NCBI GenBank assembly: GCA_029550685.1
Contig: JAKPGY010000045.1
Span: 1-44,041 of the forward strand
DNA length: 44,041 nt
DNA from: Bacillota bacterium
GTDB taxonomy: Bacteria; Bacillota; Syntrophomonadia; Syntrophomonadales; Syntrophomonadaceae
Direction of reading: 5' to 3'
The position numbers and the translations under genes were made by a program. Numbering within the stretch: position 1 is the first letter of the stretch; the number at the start of each line of letters is the position of its first letter. Positions 1 through 8,628 of this stretch are shown here, piece after piece. The notes beneath the pieces were generated by a model. That model did no database searches. It saw only the letters and a program-made list of their open reading frames with translations, and was not told where the DNA came from.

Positions 1-58
1 AGGGCTATTTCCCCAGTAAGAGTCCTCTGTTTACAGGTAATCGGTTTTTTTGTAATAC

Positions 59-2230
59 TCATATACTTTTTGTATTTATAATCCTTACCGCATTGAGTAC
101 CGCAAGCAATGCTACTCCAGTGTCAGCAAATACTGCTCCCCACATAGTTGCTATGCCAAGTACACCTAGAATAAGAATGATCGATTTAATTCCTAAAGCT
201 AAAACTATGTTCTGATATATTATACGTTTGGTTTTCCGGGCAATTTTTATAGCCGTTGCTATTTGGGAAGGCGCATCATTCATTATCACAATGTCGGCAG
301 CTTCTATAGCCGCATCAGATCCCAATCCTCCCATAGCTATACCTATATCAGCTCTGGCCAGTACGGGAGCATCATTAATACCATCTCCAACGAAGACCAA
401 TTTCCCTTTAGGGGATTTGCTCTTATACAGCATTTCCAGCTGGTCAACTTTATCAGCCGGTAACAAATCTGCATGGATTTGATCTATACCTAATTGGGTT
501 CCTATTCTTTTGCCTACCCCAGCCACGTCGCCGGTCAGCATTACCGTTTGCTTTATTCCTAATCTTTTAAGGTCTCGGATGGCCTGGGCCGCATCTTCTT
601 TTACTTCATCAGCAATTATGATCTGACCAGCATACAACTTATCAACAACTACATGTATTATGGTACCTGTGGTATCGTTAGCCTGGTTCTCTGCAGGATA
701 ACCGGTCAATATCCGGCTATTGCCTACCAGAACTTCTTTACTATTGATACGAACTCTTATGCCCTGTCCTGCCATTTCTTTGTAGTCTTCAATCAAGGTT
801 TCATCTAAAACCTTACCATAGGCCTTTCTTATAGAATCTGCAATGGGATGATTTGAGTAAACTTCAGCATAAGCGGCATATTCAAGCAACTCTTCTTTGG
901 TGAAACCTTGACAGGGATTGACAGCGGTCACCTCAAATATACCCTTGGTTAAGGTGCCGGTTTTGTCAAATACTACCGTTTCCACATAATTTAGGGCTTC
1001 CAGATAATTACCGCCCTTTACCAAAATACCTCTTTTAGAAGCTCCTCCAATTCCGCCGAAGAAGCCCAGGGGAATGGATATTACCAGAGCACAGGGACAA
1101 GAGATAACTAAAAACACCAGGGCTCTGTAAATCCAATCAGCCCAGACTGCGCCTTCAACTATCAAGGGAGGTACTACTGCTATAGCCAGTGCGGCAAATA
1201 CCACTACCGGGGTATAATAATTGGCAAATTTAGTAATAAAGTTTTCTGTAGGAGCTTTTTTACTGCTGGCATTCTGCACCAGATCCAAAATCTTAGCCAC
1301 CGTAGATTCATGGTAGTTCTTGGTTACTTTAACGGTTAAGAGACCATTGATATTGATAAATCCGCTCAAAACCTCCTGACCTGGTTCCAACTGACGGGGA
1401 ATTGATTCCCCGGTCAGAGCTGAGGTGTCTACCATGGAGGTCCCCTCAATAACCTGGCCATCCAAAGGAACTTTTTCTCCGGGTTTTACCAGAATAATAT
1501 CGCCAATATTTACATCTTCAGGAGAAACCCTGCGCACTGTGTCAGCTGTTTTCAAGTTGGCATAATCGGGTCTAATGTCCATCAGGGAACTGATAGACCT
1601 GCGCGATTGGTTTACGGCCCGGTCCTGGAGAATTTCCCCCACCAGGTAGAACAACATAACAGCTACACCTTCAGGATACTCACCAATTAAAAAGGCGCCG
1701 ATAGTGGCTATACTCATAAGAAAGTACTCACTAAATACTTGCCCCAGGGCAATACCTTGGATAGCCCGTAACAAAACTGCCCCGCCAATTATGACATAGC
1801 TCAGCAAAAATACCGTCAATTCCAGCCATGAGCTCAAATCCAATATAATTCCCGCTGCAAATAATGCCCCTCCCGCAACCAACTTGATTATTTGCTTGTT
1901 ATCGGTGAGGGAATCCTCCTCGCTGTTGTATAACTGATCAACAGCCTGGTGATCAGCCGGGATCACTTTAACATCTGGCTCTATTCGCTTTACAACCCCT
2001 TCTATACCGGCAAAAAGTCGGTAAATATTGGTGCTTTCCTCCGTTTCCACAGCTAGTTTCCGGGAGATGATATCAACAGAAGCCTCATGAACTCCTGGTA
2101 AGGTCCTTACTTCCATTTCTATTTTGGCTGCACAATTAGCACAGCCCAATCCTTCCAGGATGAGGATTTGCGTATTTCTTTTTGGCAATTGGGCTACCTC
2201 TTCGTTCACTACCAACTGGCTATTTTGCAT
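59..2230 (-). CDS. cadA: P1B-type Zn/Cd/Pb-exporting ATPase (CadA/ZntA family)
   Basis: Inner-membrane ATPase that pumps soft divalent metals (Zn, Cd, Pb) out of the cell. One N-terminal heavy-metal-associated domain carries C30-x-x-C33. Then come the actuator TGES (273-276), the metal-site CPC (378-380) in a membrane helix, the phosphorylated Asp422 in DKTGTLT, the HP pair (461-462) and GDGINDAP (615-622). Lys682 and Asp703 in the last two helices fit the P1B-2 (Zn/Cd/Pb) signature rather than the copper class. At 723 aa it is full length for CadA. The start ATG has GGAGG six bases upstream and overlaps the end of the regulator gene by 11 bp, so the two are translationally coupled. The exact metal preference is inferred. 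The stop lies 58 bp from the window edge, and I see no clear terminator in that remainder. Confidence 0.96.
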   Translation of the reverse strand: MQNSQLVVNEEVAQLPKRNTQILILEGLGCANCAAKIEMEVRTLPGVHEASVDIISRKLAVETEESTNIYRLFAGIEGVVKRIEPDVKVIPADHQAVDQLYNSEEDSLTDNKQIIKLVAGGALFAAGIILDLSSWLELTVFLLSYVIIGGAVLLRAIQGIALGQVFSEYFLMSIATIGAFLIGEYPEGVAVMLFYLVGEILQDRAVNQSRRSISSLMDIRPDYANLKTADTVRRVSPEDVNIGDIILVKPGEKVPLDGQVIEGTSMVDTSALTGESIPRQLEPGQEVLSGFININGLLTVKVTKNYHESTVAKILDLVQNASSKKAPTENFITKFANYYTPVVVFAALAIAVVPPLIVEGAVWADWIYRALVFLVISCPCALVISIPLGFFGGIGGASKRGILVKGGNYLEALNYVETVVFDKTGTLTKGIFEVTAVNPCQGFTKEELLEYAAYAEVYSNHPIADSIRKAYGKVLDETLIEDYKEMAGQGIRVRINSKEVLVGNSRILTGYPAENQANDTTGTIIHVVVDKLYAGQIIIADEVKEDAAQAIRDLKRLGIKQTVMLTGDVAGVGKRIGTQLGIDQIHADLLPADKVDQLEMLYKSKSPKGKLVFVGDGINDAPVLARADIGIAMGGLGSDAAIEAADIVIMNDAPSQIATAIKIARKTKRIIYQNIVLALGIKSIILILGVLGIATMWGAVFADTGVALLAVLNAVRIINTKSI

Positions 2231-2600
2231 AATTATCCTCCAATATATGACTTAATCCTAATTCAAAAATTTGCTCGATATGCTCGTCATCCAAGGAATA
2301 AAATACTATTTTACCTTCCCGGCGGTTTTTAACCAGTTTAGCCTGTTTTAATACTCTCAGTTGATGAGAAATAGCAGATTGGGTCATGTTTAATAAATAA
2401 GCAATATCACAAACACACATTTCCTGTTTATCCAATGCCCACAGAATTTTGATGCGGGTTGAATCGCCAAAAACCTTGAACAATTCGGCCAGGTCGTAAA
2501 GAGTTTCTTCCGGAGGCATCTTGCTCTTAACCTGATTTACGATGTCTTCATGAATTACCTCACAAGAACATTTTTCAATATCCTGTTTAATTCTGGTCAT
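2220..2600 (-). CDS. cadC: ArsR/SmtB-family metal-responsive repressor (CadC/ZiaR-like)
   Basis: Winged-helix repressor of 126 aa that should release DNA when it binds Zn, Cd or Pb. Both classical metal sites of the family are present. The alpha3N site has C11-x-C13 near the N-terminus plus C62-x-C64 in the MCVCD motif just before the recognition helix-turn-helix (about 65-85). The alpha5 site has Asp104/Asp105, His107, His118 and Glu121 in the last helix. Two complete sites resemble ZiaR/CadC proteins. The gene is first in a two-gene operon with the efflux ATPase and sits directly behind a promoter containing a matching inverted repeat, so autorepression of the operon is the expected logic. 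Which site is regulatory, and for which metal, cannot be read from sequence. Confidence 0.93.
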   Translation of the reverse strand: MTRIKQDIEKCSCEVIHEDIVNQVKSKMPPEETLYDLAELFKVFGDSTRIKILWALDKQEMCVCDIAYLLNMTQSAISHQLRVLKQAKLVKNRREGKIVFYSLDDEHIEQIFELGLSHILEDNYAK

Positions 2601-2630
2601 ACTGCCCTACTCCCTTACACACATTTGAAT

Positions 2631-2687
2631 ATATGAATAATTGTTCATGTATGATTTTATTCTATTTCCCGGTTGCCAGGAAGTCAA
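2631..2687 (-). promoter_or_regulatory. cadC-cadA promoter with ArsR-type operator
   Basis: On the minus strand TTGACT (2682-2687) and TAGAAT (2659-2664) are separated by exactly 17 bp, a strong sigma-A promoter. Immediately downstream, at about +1 to +20, lies the inverted repeat ATGAACAATTATTCAT (2634-2649), i.e. TGAA-N6-TTCA. This is the typical operator form of SmtB/CadC-type repressors. A bound repressor here would block initiation, and metal would relieve it. Confidence 0.88.
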
Positions 2688-2690
2688 TAG

Positions 2691-2737
2691 AAAATAAAAA
2701 AAACCTCCCAAACAGAGCTGGATGCCTGTTTGAGAGG
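2691..2737 (-). terminator. Intrinsic terminator of the aminomutase gene
   Basis: Reading the minus strand, a 12-bp stem pairs CCTCTCAAACAG (2726-2737) with CTGTTTGGGAGG (2704-2715) around a 10-base loop. A run of eight T followed by ATTTT comes next (2691-2703). It ends the single-gene unit and abuts the -35 box of the cad promoter. Confidence 0.93.
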
Positions 2738-2803
2738 GGTCCGTCAGCCTATAGCAATTATCACCTGAAGAACAGACCACGATATTGAATATATTTGATT
2801 GAA

Positions 2804-4045
2804 TTACCTGTAGTTCTTGTATTTATATACCCGTTTTTCCCAGGTACGGATAGTTGCCTCATCTTCATTAAGAGACAACAAATACTGCGGCAGAATCGGG
2901 GTTTTGCCTCGCCCTTCCGGAGCATTGATTATATAAGTGGGCACTGCCAGACCGGAAGTGTATCCCCTTAGATTCTCCATGATAGCTATTCCCGTCTCAA
3001 TAGGAGTAATGAAATGGGAGGTTCCTTTTACCTGCTTGGCATGAAATATATAATAAGGTCTTACCCGTATTTTCAGCAGTTCCTGATTTAGCTTTTTCAT
3101 TACATGGACATCATCATTGATTCCTTTTAACAGAACTGCTTGATTGCCAAGCACCACTCCTGCTTTGACCAGCCGATCGCATGCTTGTTTGGCTTCCGGT
3201 GTTACTTCCAGCGGTGAATTAAACTGGGTATTAATATAAATGGGAGGATGCTTTTCAAAAATTGCGCATAATTCGGGTGTTATGCGCTGGGGCAGGGTAA
3301 CTGGTGTCCTAGTACCCAGGCGCTTGATTTCCACATGAGGTATCCTATCTAATTCACCTAACAACCAATCCAGGGTTTTATTGCTTAGAAGCAGCGCATC
3401 GCCACCGGTGATAAGGACATCCCTTATCTCGGGATTCTCCCGCACATACCTTAACGCTTCCTCCATCTGCTGGTGAGTACAATGTTTATCTTCTTCCCCA
3501 AAATTGCGGCGTCTTTGGCAGTGGCGGCAATACATAGCACACTGATTGGTAACATTGATTATCAAACGATCCGGATATCGTCTGGTAATGCGACTGGCAG
3601 GATTGGTTACGGTTTCTCCCATGGGATCTGCTGATCCATGATGATCCCAAAGTTCCATAATACTAGGAACCGCTTGTTTATAAACCGGGGAATCCTGGTA
3701 ATTATCAAAATCAATTAAACTAAGATAATAAGGAGAAATCCCCCAGCGGAATCGCTTAGTAATAAGCTTGAGTTCCTCTACTTCCCGGGCAGAAAGATTC
3801 AGGAAACATTGCAGTTCCTCAACAGTGGTAATTCGATGCTTCATTTGCCAGGCCCAATCATCCCAGTTATCCTGCGAAGCATTATAATGTTCTAAAATAC
3901 GTTGCTGGTTTTTGAGGGTTCTGTCTTGAACTCTAAAACCGGTTTCAATATAGGGTTCCCTGTTAAGATATTCTCTGATACTTTCCCGCAATTCATCGGC
4001 ACGTTGAAGTGATAAGCTGCGATTGACAAGTTCTTCATAAGTCAT
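2804..4045 (-). CDS. eam: KamA-family radical SAM aminomutase, predicted glutamate 2,3-aminomutase
   Basis: PLP- and [4Fe-4S]/SAM-dependent aminomutase of 413 aa, the usual size of the lysine 2,3-aminomutase family. The cluster ligands are C169-x3-C173-x2-C176. The PLP lysine is Lys381 in the EGRGKTP segment, equivalent to Lys337 of the clostridial lysine enzyme. In lysine 2,3-aminomutase two Asp residues 37 apart (293 and 330) grip the substrate epsilon-amine. Here the aligned residues are Lys337 and Asn374, also 37 apart. That Lys/Asn pair is the reported hallmark of glutamate 2,3-aminomutase, whose product is beta-glutamate. No beta-lysine acetyltransferase gene (ablB) lies beside it, which also argues against the lysine pathway. 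The start ATG has GGAGGG seven bases upstream. It is a monocistronic unit behind a c-di-AMP riboswitch. Family assignment is certain; substrate is a residue-based inference. Confidence 0.88.
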   Translation of the reverse strand: MTYEELVNRSLSLQRADELRESIREYLNREPYIETGFRVQDRTLKNQQRILEHYNASQDNWDDWAWQMKHRITTVEELQCFLNLSAREVEELKLITKRFRWGISPYYLSLIDFDNYQDSPVYKQAVPSIMELWDHHGSADPMGETVTNPASRITRRYPDRLIINVTNQCAMYCRHCQRRRNFGEEDKHCTHQQMEEALRYVRENPEIRDVLITGGDALLLSNKTLDWLLGELDRIPHVEIKRLGTRTPVTLPQRITPELCAIFEKHPPIYINTQFNSPLEVTPEAKQACDRLVKAGVVLGNQAVLLKGINDDVHVMKKLNQELLKIRVRPYYIFHAKQVKGTSHFITPIETGIAIMENLRGYTSGLAVPTYIINAPEGRGKTPILPQYLLSLNEDEATIRTWEKRVYKYKNYR

Positions 4046-4124
4046 ACAAAAACCCTCCTTTCATTTATATATGCGGAGGGCCACATAACTGATGACAATA
4101 TGACATCATAGTACCCTCCCAAAC
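4046..4124 (-). promoter_or_regulatory. Riboswitch expression platform overlapping the RBS
   Basis: Three short segments could pair alternatively on the minus-strand RNA. They are GGGAGGG (4114-4120) just 3' of the aptamer, CCCUCC (4075-4080), and GGAGGG (4053-4058), which is the Shine-Dalgarno. The middle segment can pair with the first, in a long hairpin that leaves the RBS free. It can also pair with the third, hiding the RBS and leaving a UUUUU run right after the stem. This suggests translational occlusion or a short terminator as the OFF state. How ligand binding selects the fold is not resolved by inspection. Confidence 0.6.
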
Positions 4125-4237
4125 GACGCTTACGAGGTTAGCTGACGGGTTAGGACTGCAGGGTAGCCCCTCAGGTTATAACCTGATTAACCCCAAATAA
4201 CGGTTCCCCCGCTCTGTGATAATCAGACTCAGCGGTC
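4125..4237 (-). ncRNA. c-di-AMP riboswitch aptamer (ydaO-yuaA type)
   Basis: The minus strand carries the conserved ydaO-class elements in order. They are GAGCGGGGGAACC, then TTTGGGGTTAATC, then a perfect hairpin TCAGGTTATAACCTGA (4171-4186), then GGGCTACCCT, and finally CCCGTCAGCTAACCTCG followed by TAAGCG. Helix P1 can form between GACCGCT (4231-4237) and AGCGTC (4125-4130) with one bulged C. The match to the known Thermoanaerobacter and Bacillus members is close over the full length. This class binds cyclic di-AMP and normally turns expression off. Here it sits in the 5' UTR of the predicted glutamate 2,3-aminomutase. Confidence 0.95.
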
Positions 4238-4267
4238 CAAGATACAATGACTTTGGTTTTTATTTTA

Positions 4268-4297
4268 ATTATAAATTATAATACCCGTTTAACTCAA
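4268..4297 (-). promoter_or_regulatory. Promoter of the riboswitch-aminomutase unit
   Basis: Minus-strand TTGAGT (4292-4297) and TATAAT (4268-4273) are 18 bp apart. A second TATAAT (4275-4280) lies beside the first. The -35 overlaps the stop codon of the upstream mgtC gene. The predicted start, about 20-25 nt before the aptamer, makes the downstream gene independently transcribed. Confidence 0.75.
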
Positions 4298-4719
4298 CCA
4301 TTTTTGTCCATGTTTTTCCATTTTATTATAGTTTCCGTGCTCCAATAAATCAAAAGAACTGCCAATACAGCAGAAGTAGATATGTGCGTTAATCCCGCAC
4401 CTATCAGCATACCTACGATAGCGCTCAGCCATATACTGGCGGCTTCTGACAAACCCCGTACCTGTTTGTCAGAGCTAATCCATATCAAACCAGTGCCAAT
4501 AAAGCCCAAGGCTGACACTACCTGTGCCGATAACCGTCCTGGATCGCTGAACCAGGGACCGGCAACTTCTTTGAAAAACTCAGTGGAAGTTATGGTAATC
4601 AGAGAGGCTGCAGCAGTAATCATGCCAAATATGCGAGCACTGCGGGCATTGGTAGTGAACAGGCCGATAATCAAGCCGACCACACCAGCTACTAGCACAC
4701 GAACCACAAAATCTATCAT
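4294..4719 (-). CDS. MgtC/SapB-family membrane protein, short divergent form
   Basis: Small integral membrane protein of 141 aa with about four hydrophobic segments. It matches the MgtC/SapB core: DPGRLSAQVVSALGFIGTG (about 60-78) and QVRGLSEAASIWLSAIVGM (about 86-104) align with the equivalent blocks of the second, longer MgtC protein at 25.9-26.6 kb. It differs in two ways: the usual GLERE block near the N-terminus is replaced by GLFTTNARS, and the soluble C-terminal domain is absent. The start lies one base after the guaB stop, so it is probably coupled to guaB. The function of chromosomal MgtC relatives in Bacillota is not settled, and I give none. Its 3' end carries the promoter for the riboswitch unit. 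Confidence 0.88.
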   Translation of the reverse strand: MIDFVVRVLVAGVVGLIIGLFTTNARSARIFGMITAAASLITITSTEFFKEVAGPWFSDPGRLSAQVVSALGFIGTGLIWISSDKQVRGLSEAASIWLSAIVGMLIGAGLTHISTSAVLAVLLIYWSTETIIKWKNMDKNG

Positions 4720-4720
4720 T

Positions 4721-6175
<1,455 letters not shown>

Positions 6176-6204
6176 CTAAGGGCCTCCTTTGTAAAATTTA
6201 AGTA

Positions 6205-6233
6205 ATATTAACTTATCAGCAGCTATTTTTCAA
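6205..6233 (-). promoter_or_regulatory. guaB promoter
   Basis: Minus-strand TTGAAA (6228-6233) and TAATAT (6205-6210) are separated by 17 bp, 40-60 bp upstream of the guaB start. The 5' UTR would be short, with no room for a purine riboswitch, and I see none. Confidence 0.65.
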
Positions 6234-6253
6234 GGTTTATTGCCGGTCTCATG

Positions 6254-6280
6254 AAAAAAAAGAGAGGCTTAGTCGCCTCC
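6254..6280 (-). terminator. Terminator overlapping the stop of the 81-aa gene
   Basis: Minus strand GGAGGC-GACTAA-GCCTCT followed by TTTTTTTT. The loop contains the TAA stop codon of the preceding gene. It separates the envelope cluster from guaB. Confidence 0.88.
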
Positions 6281-6514
6281 TTGCACAGATCCTATACCAT
6301 AGCGTAAGAAATGCTCCTGCAGGGATTCGATAGTCTCTTGACTAACCTGAAACTGCTCCGACATTTCTGCTATACTGGCCTGGTTTTTTATGGCTTCTAT
6401 AAACTGGTCAAAATCAATTCCCGCTTCCCCGGTCATCTCATTTAATGCTTGAACACGGCTCCAGGGAGGCCATCGTCCCGAACCATTAGTATCCATAAGG
6501 GTCGTGGTGCTCAC
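6269..6514 (-). CDS. Small conserved-looking protein with HTH-like C-terminal half
   Basis: 81-aa acidic soluble protein that I do not recognise by name. Residues about 40-72 (AEMSEQFQVSQETIESLQEH) have the pattern of a helix-turn-helix, and the tail ends in GIGSVQGGD. It sits between ymxH and guaB with its own terminators on both sides. The start is uncertain. The GTG at 6512-6514 directly abuts its own GGGGG Shine-Dalgarno, while the next in-frame ATG (6494-6496, residue 7) is 17 bases downstream of it. Neither spacing is ideal. Function unknown; a small DNA- or RNA-binding regulator is possible but unproven. Confidence 0.65.
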   Translation of the reverse strand: MSTTTLMDTNGSGRWPPWSRVQALNEMTGEAGIDFDQFIEAIKNQASIAEMSEQFQVSQETIESLQEHFLRYGIGSVQGGD

Positions 6515-6562
6515 CCCCTTTATGCCTTAGCATTTCCACCGAGCCGCGTCTTTCATACCTGT

Positions 6563-6588
6563 AAAAAAAGAAAAAGCCCGCAGGCTTT
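6563..6588 (-). terminator. Terminator after ymxH
   Basis: Minus strand AAAGCC-TGC-GGGCTTT followed by TTCTTTTTTT, a few bases after the ymxH stop. Confidence 0.87.
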
Positions 6589-6596
6589 GAGATTAT

Positions 6597-6866
6597 TTAT
6601 ATAGTATGGTTTTTCATACGCATATGAGTGTTATCCAGATCAACTACGATTACCTCCCGGCCGATTTTTTTCACTGCTTCCCAGGGTATCACCAACTTCT
6701 GTCGATCAGCCCAAAAGGTAAAGGCATTGCCCCGGTTAGGAAGAATAATGGACACTATTTCACCGGTCTCTTGATTTACCAGCATATCTGATTCCCCTAC
6801 CGTTCCCATGCGCATACCATCATAGATGTTAACCATTTCTTTTCCTACCAGTTCATTTAGACGCAC
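6597..6866 (-). CDS. ymxH: YlmC/YmxH-family PRC-barrel protein
   Basis: 89-aa single PRC-barrel domain protein of the YlmC/YmxH family found in spore formers. Diagnostic features are the RLNELVGKEMVNI opening, the GESDMLVNQETGEIVSIILP strand-turn-strand core and the WEAVKKIGREVIVVD C-terminal strand. It starts at GTG with GGGGGG six bases upstream, 11 bp after dut. In Bacillus subtilis ymxH also follows the M16 peptidase gene, so the neighbourhood is conserved. The family is associated with sporulation; its molecular role is unknown. Confidence 0.9.
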   Translation of the reverse strand: MRLNELVGKEMVNIYDGMRMGTVGESDMLVNQETGEIVSIILPNRGNAFTFWADRQKLVIPWEAVKKIGREVIVVDLDNTHMRMKNHTI

Positions 6867-6877
6867 TGTATTCCCCC

Positions 6878-7315
6878 CTAAACCCCGGTATGGCCGAACC
6901 CCCCTCCTCCGCGCTGGGTATCGTTCAGAGATTCTACCTCCACCAATTCCACCTTCTGAACAGGGGCAAAGACCATCTGGGCTATACGTTCACCTCTTTT
7001 CAAAATATACTCTTTGTCCCCCAGGTTTATAACCAATACTTGAATTTCACCTCGATAATCGGCATCAATGGTACCTGGAGTGTTTAATAAAGTTATCCCA
7101 TAATTCAAGGCCAGTCCGCTGCGAGGACGTATCTGAGCCTCCCATCCCGGAGGCAGGGCTATAGCCAAACCGGTAGGTATCAATTGCCTTTCCCCAGGTT
7201 TAAGGCAGATATCTTCTTGATGGGCTGCATACAAATCAACTCCTGAAGAACCAGGGGTCATATACTTGGGCAAAGGCAAATCAAAAGAATGCAATCTTTT
7301 CAATTCAACTTTCAT
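6878..7315 (-). CDS. dut: dUTP diphosphatase (dUTPase)
   Basis: Trimeric dUTPase that hydrolyses dUTP to dUMP and PPi, keeping uracil out of DNA and feeding dTMP synthesis. All five motifs are seen: [30 protein letters not shown] (uracil pocket), RGERIAQMV, and the glycine-rich C-terminal arm [10 protein letters not shown] that closes over the substrate. I place the start at the ATG at 7313-7315 ([11 protein letters not shown]), which has GGAG eight bases upstream and gives a standard 145 aa. An earlier in-frame start would overlap the preceding gene and has no RBS. The gene begins four bases after the peptidase stop. Confidence 0.96.
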   Translation of the reverse strand: MKVELKRLHSFDLPLPKYMTPGSSGVDLYAAHQEDICLKPGERQLIPTGLAIALPPGWEAQIRPRSGLALNYGITLLNTPGTIDADYRGEIQVLVINLGDKEYILKRGERIAQMVFAPVQKVELVEVESLNDTQRGGGGFGHTGV

Positions 7316-7319
7316 AAAC

Positions 7320-8588
7320 CTAACTCCACCAACGTCTAAATTCATTTTCTACAGCTGCTAAGGCCTCTTCCGTTCCAATAGCTGCTAAAGAAATCTGTTC
7401 AGGATTCAATAATTCATTGGCAAATTTATGAATATCCTCGGGATTAACTGCCAGGATCCGGTCCATAACTTCTTCCACCGTAACCACCCGGTCATACATC
7501 ATTAAAGACTTTCCTAGACGGTTCATGCGGTTCATTACGCTTTCCAAACCCATATACATACTGGCCTTTATCAATCGCTGGGTACGCTGTACCTCTTCCG
7601 CAGTTACCCCTTCCCGGGTAAACTTGTCCAATTCACTATGAAGGGTTTCAAAAAAGCTATTCAGCTTGTTGGGACCGGTTCCAACATATATGGAAAAAGC
7701 ACCGGTATCCGAATAATTGGAAGGAGAAGAATAAACCGAATAAGCCAAGCCTCTCTCTTCCCGCAATGCCTGGAACAGCCGGGAACTAAGCCCTCCCCCA
7801 AGTATCGAATTCATTATATTTTGAGCGAAGCGCCGTTCGTCAAAATAAGATATTCCTGGTACTCCCAAGCAGATTTGCACTTGCTCAGTGTCCTTGACCA
7901 CCATGTTTGTAAAAGGTGAGGATGGCTGAGGGGTAGTATGCGGTAAATGCACTTCATTTAAGGTTTTACCTTGTAAGTGATATTCTACCTGATCTTTGAT
8001 CTGCTGGCTGTCCACGTTTCCGGCTACGGCAACTACCATATTGGCAGGAACATAATTCTGCTGGTAATGTTCAAAAATCTGATTCCTATTAAAATTAGAA
8101 ACAGTCTCCATGGTACCTAGAATTGGCAAACCCATGGCATGCCCCTGCCACATCTTTTGGGCAAACACATCATGGATCAGGTCGTCAGGGGTGTCTTCAT
8201 ACATATTGATCTCCTCAATTACCACCCCTTTTTCCGTTTCGAAATCCCGTTCATTAAAAGCCGAATTAAAAATCATGTCAAATAATATATCCATACCAGC
8301 CGGCAAATGCTCATCCAGGGTACGGGCATAAACACAGGTATGCTCTTTGGATGTATAAGCGTTCAACTGCCCCCCGATTTCTTCAAAACTTTCGGCAATC
8401 TCCCGGGCGCTGCGCCGGGCAGTTCCTTTAAACAGCATATGTTCAATAAAATGACTTCCCCCTGATAATTGCGGGGGTTCATGGCGGGATCCAACCTTAA
8501 TAAAAATTCCAACTGCGGCCGACTTCAGATAAGGAATTTCTTCTACTACCAGTTTGGCCTTATTGTCCAGTGTCCAATTCTTAATCAT
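7320..8588 (-). CDS. mlpA: M16-family zinc metalloprotease (MlpA/YmxG)
   Basis: Insulinase/mitochondrial-processing-peptidase type protease of 422 aa. The inverted zinc motif is His46-x-x-Glu49-His50 ([12 protein letters not shown]), with the third zinc ligand in the EEINMYED segment near Glu125/126. The C-terminal half is the usual second M16 lobe with the [20 protein letters not shown] block. It is cytosolic, with no signal peptide. The start ATG has GGAGG six bases upstream. The gene is the syntenic counterpart of B. subtilis ymxG/mlpA downstream of pnp. Its substrate is unknown. Confidence 0.95.
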   Translation of the reverse strand: MIKNWTLDNKAKLVVEEIPYLKSAAVGIFIKVGSRHEPPQLSGGSHFIEHMLFKGTARRSAREIAESFEEIGGQLNAYTSKEHTCVYARTLDEHLPAGMDILFDMIFNSAFNERDFETEKGVVIEEINMYEDTPDDLIHDVFAQKMWQGHAMGLPILGTMETVSNFNRNQIFEHYQQNYVPANMVVAVAGNVDSQQIKDQVEYHLQGKTLNEVHLPHTTPQPSSPFTNMVVKDTEQVQICLGVPGISYFDERRFAQNIMNSILGGGLSSRLFQALREERGLAYSVYSSPSNYSDTGAFSIYVGTGPNKLNSFFETLHSELDKFTREGVTAEEVQRTQRLIKASMYMGLESVMNRMNRLGKSLMMYDRVVTVEEVMDRILAVNPEDIHKFANELLNPEQISLAAIGTEEALAAVENEFRRWWS

Positions 8589-8628
8589 TAGTAACCTCCA
8601 TCTCGACGGCTTGTAACATATTTCGTTT

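Noticed and set aside
1-58. Terminator or further gene downstream of cadA
   Set aside because: Too short, and no convincing hairpin with a U-tract was found before the window edge.
4171-4186. Perfect palindrome as a protein operator
   Set aside because: It is the internal stem-loop of the c-di-AMP aptamer, at the position where that class has a variable hairpin.
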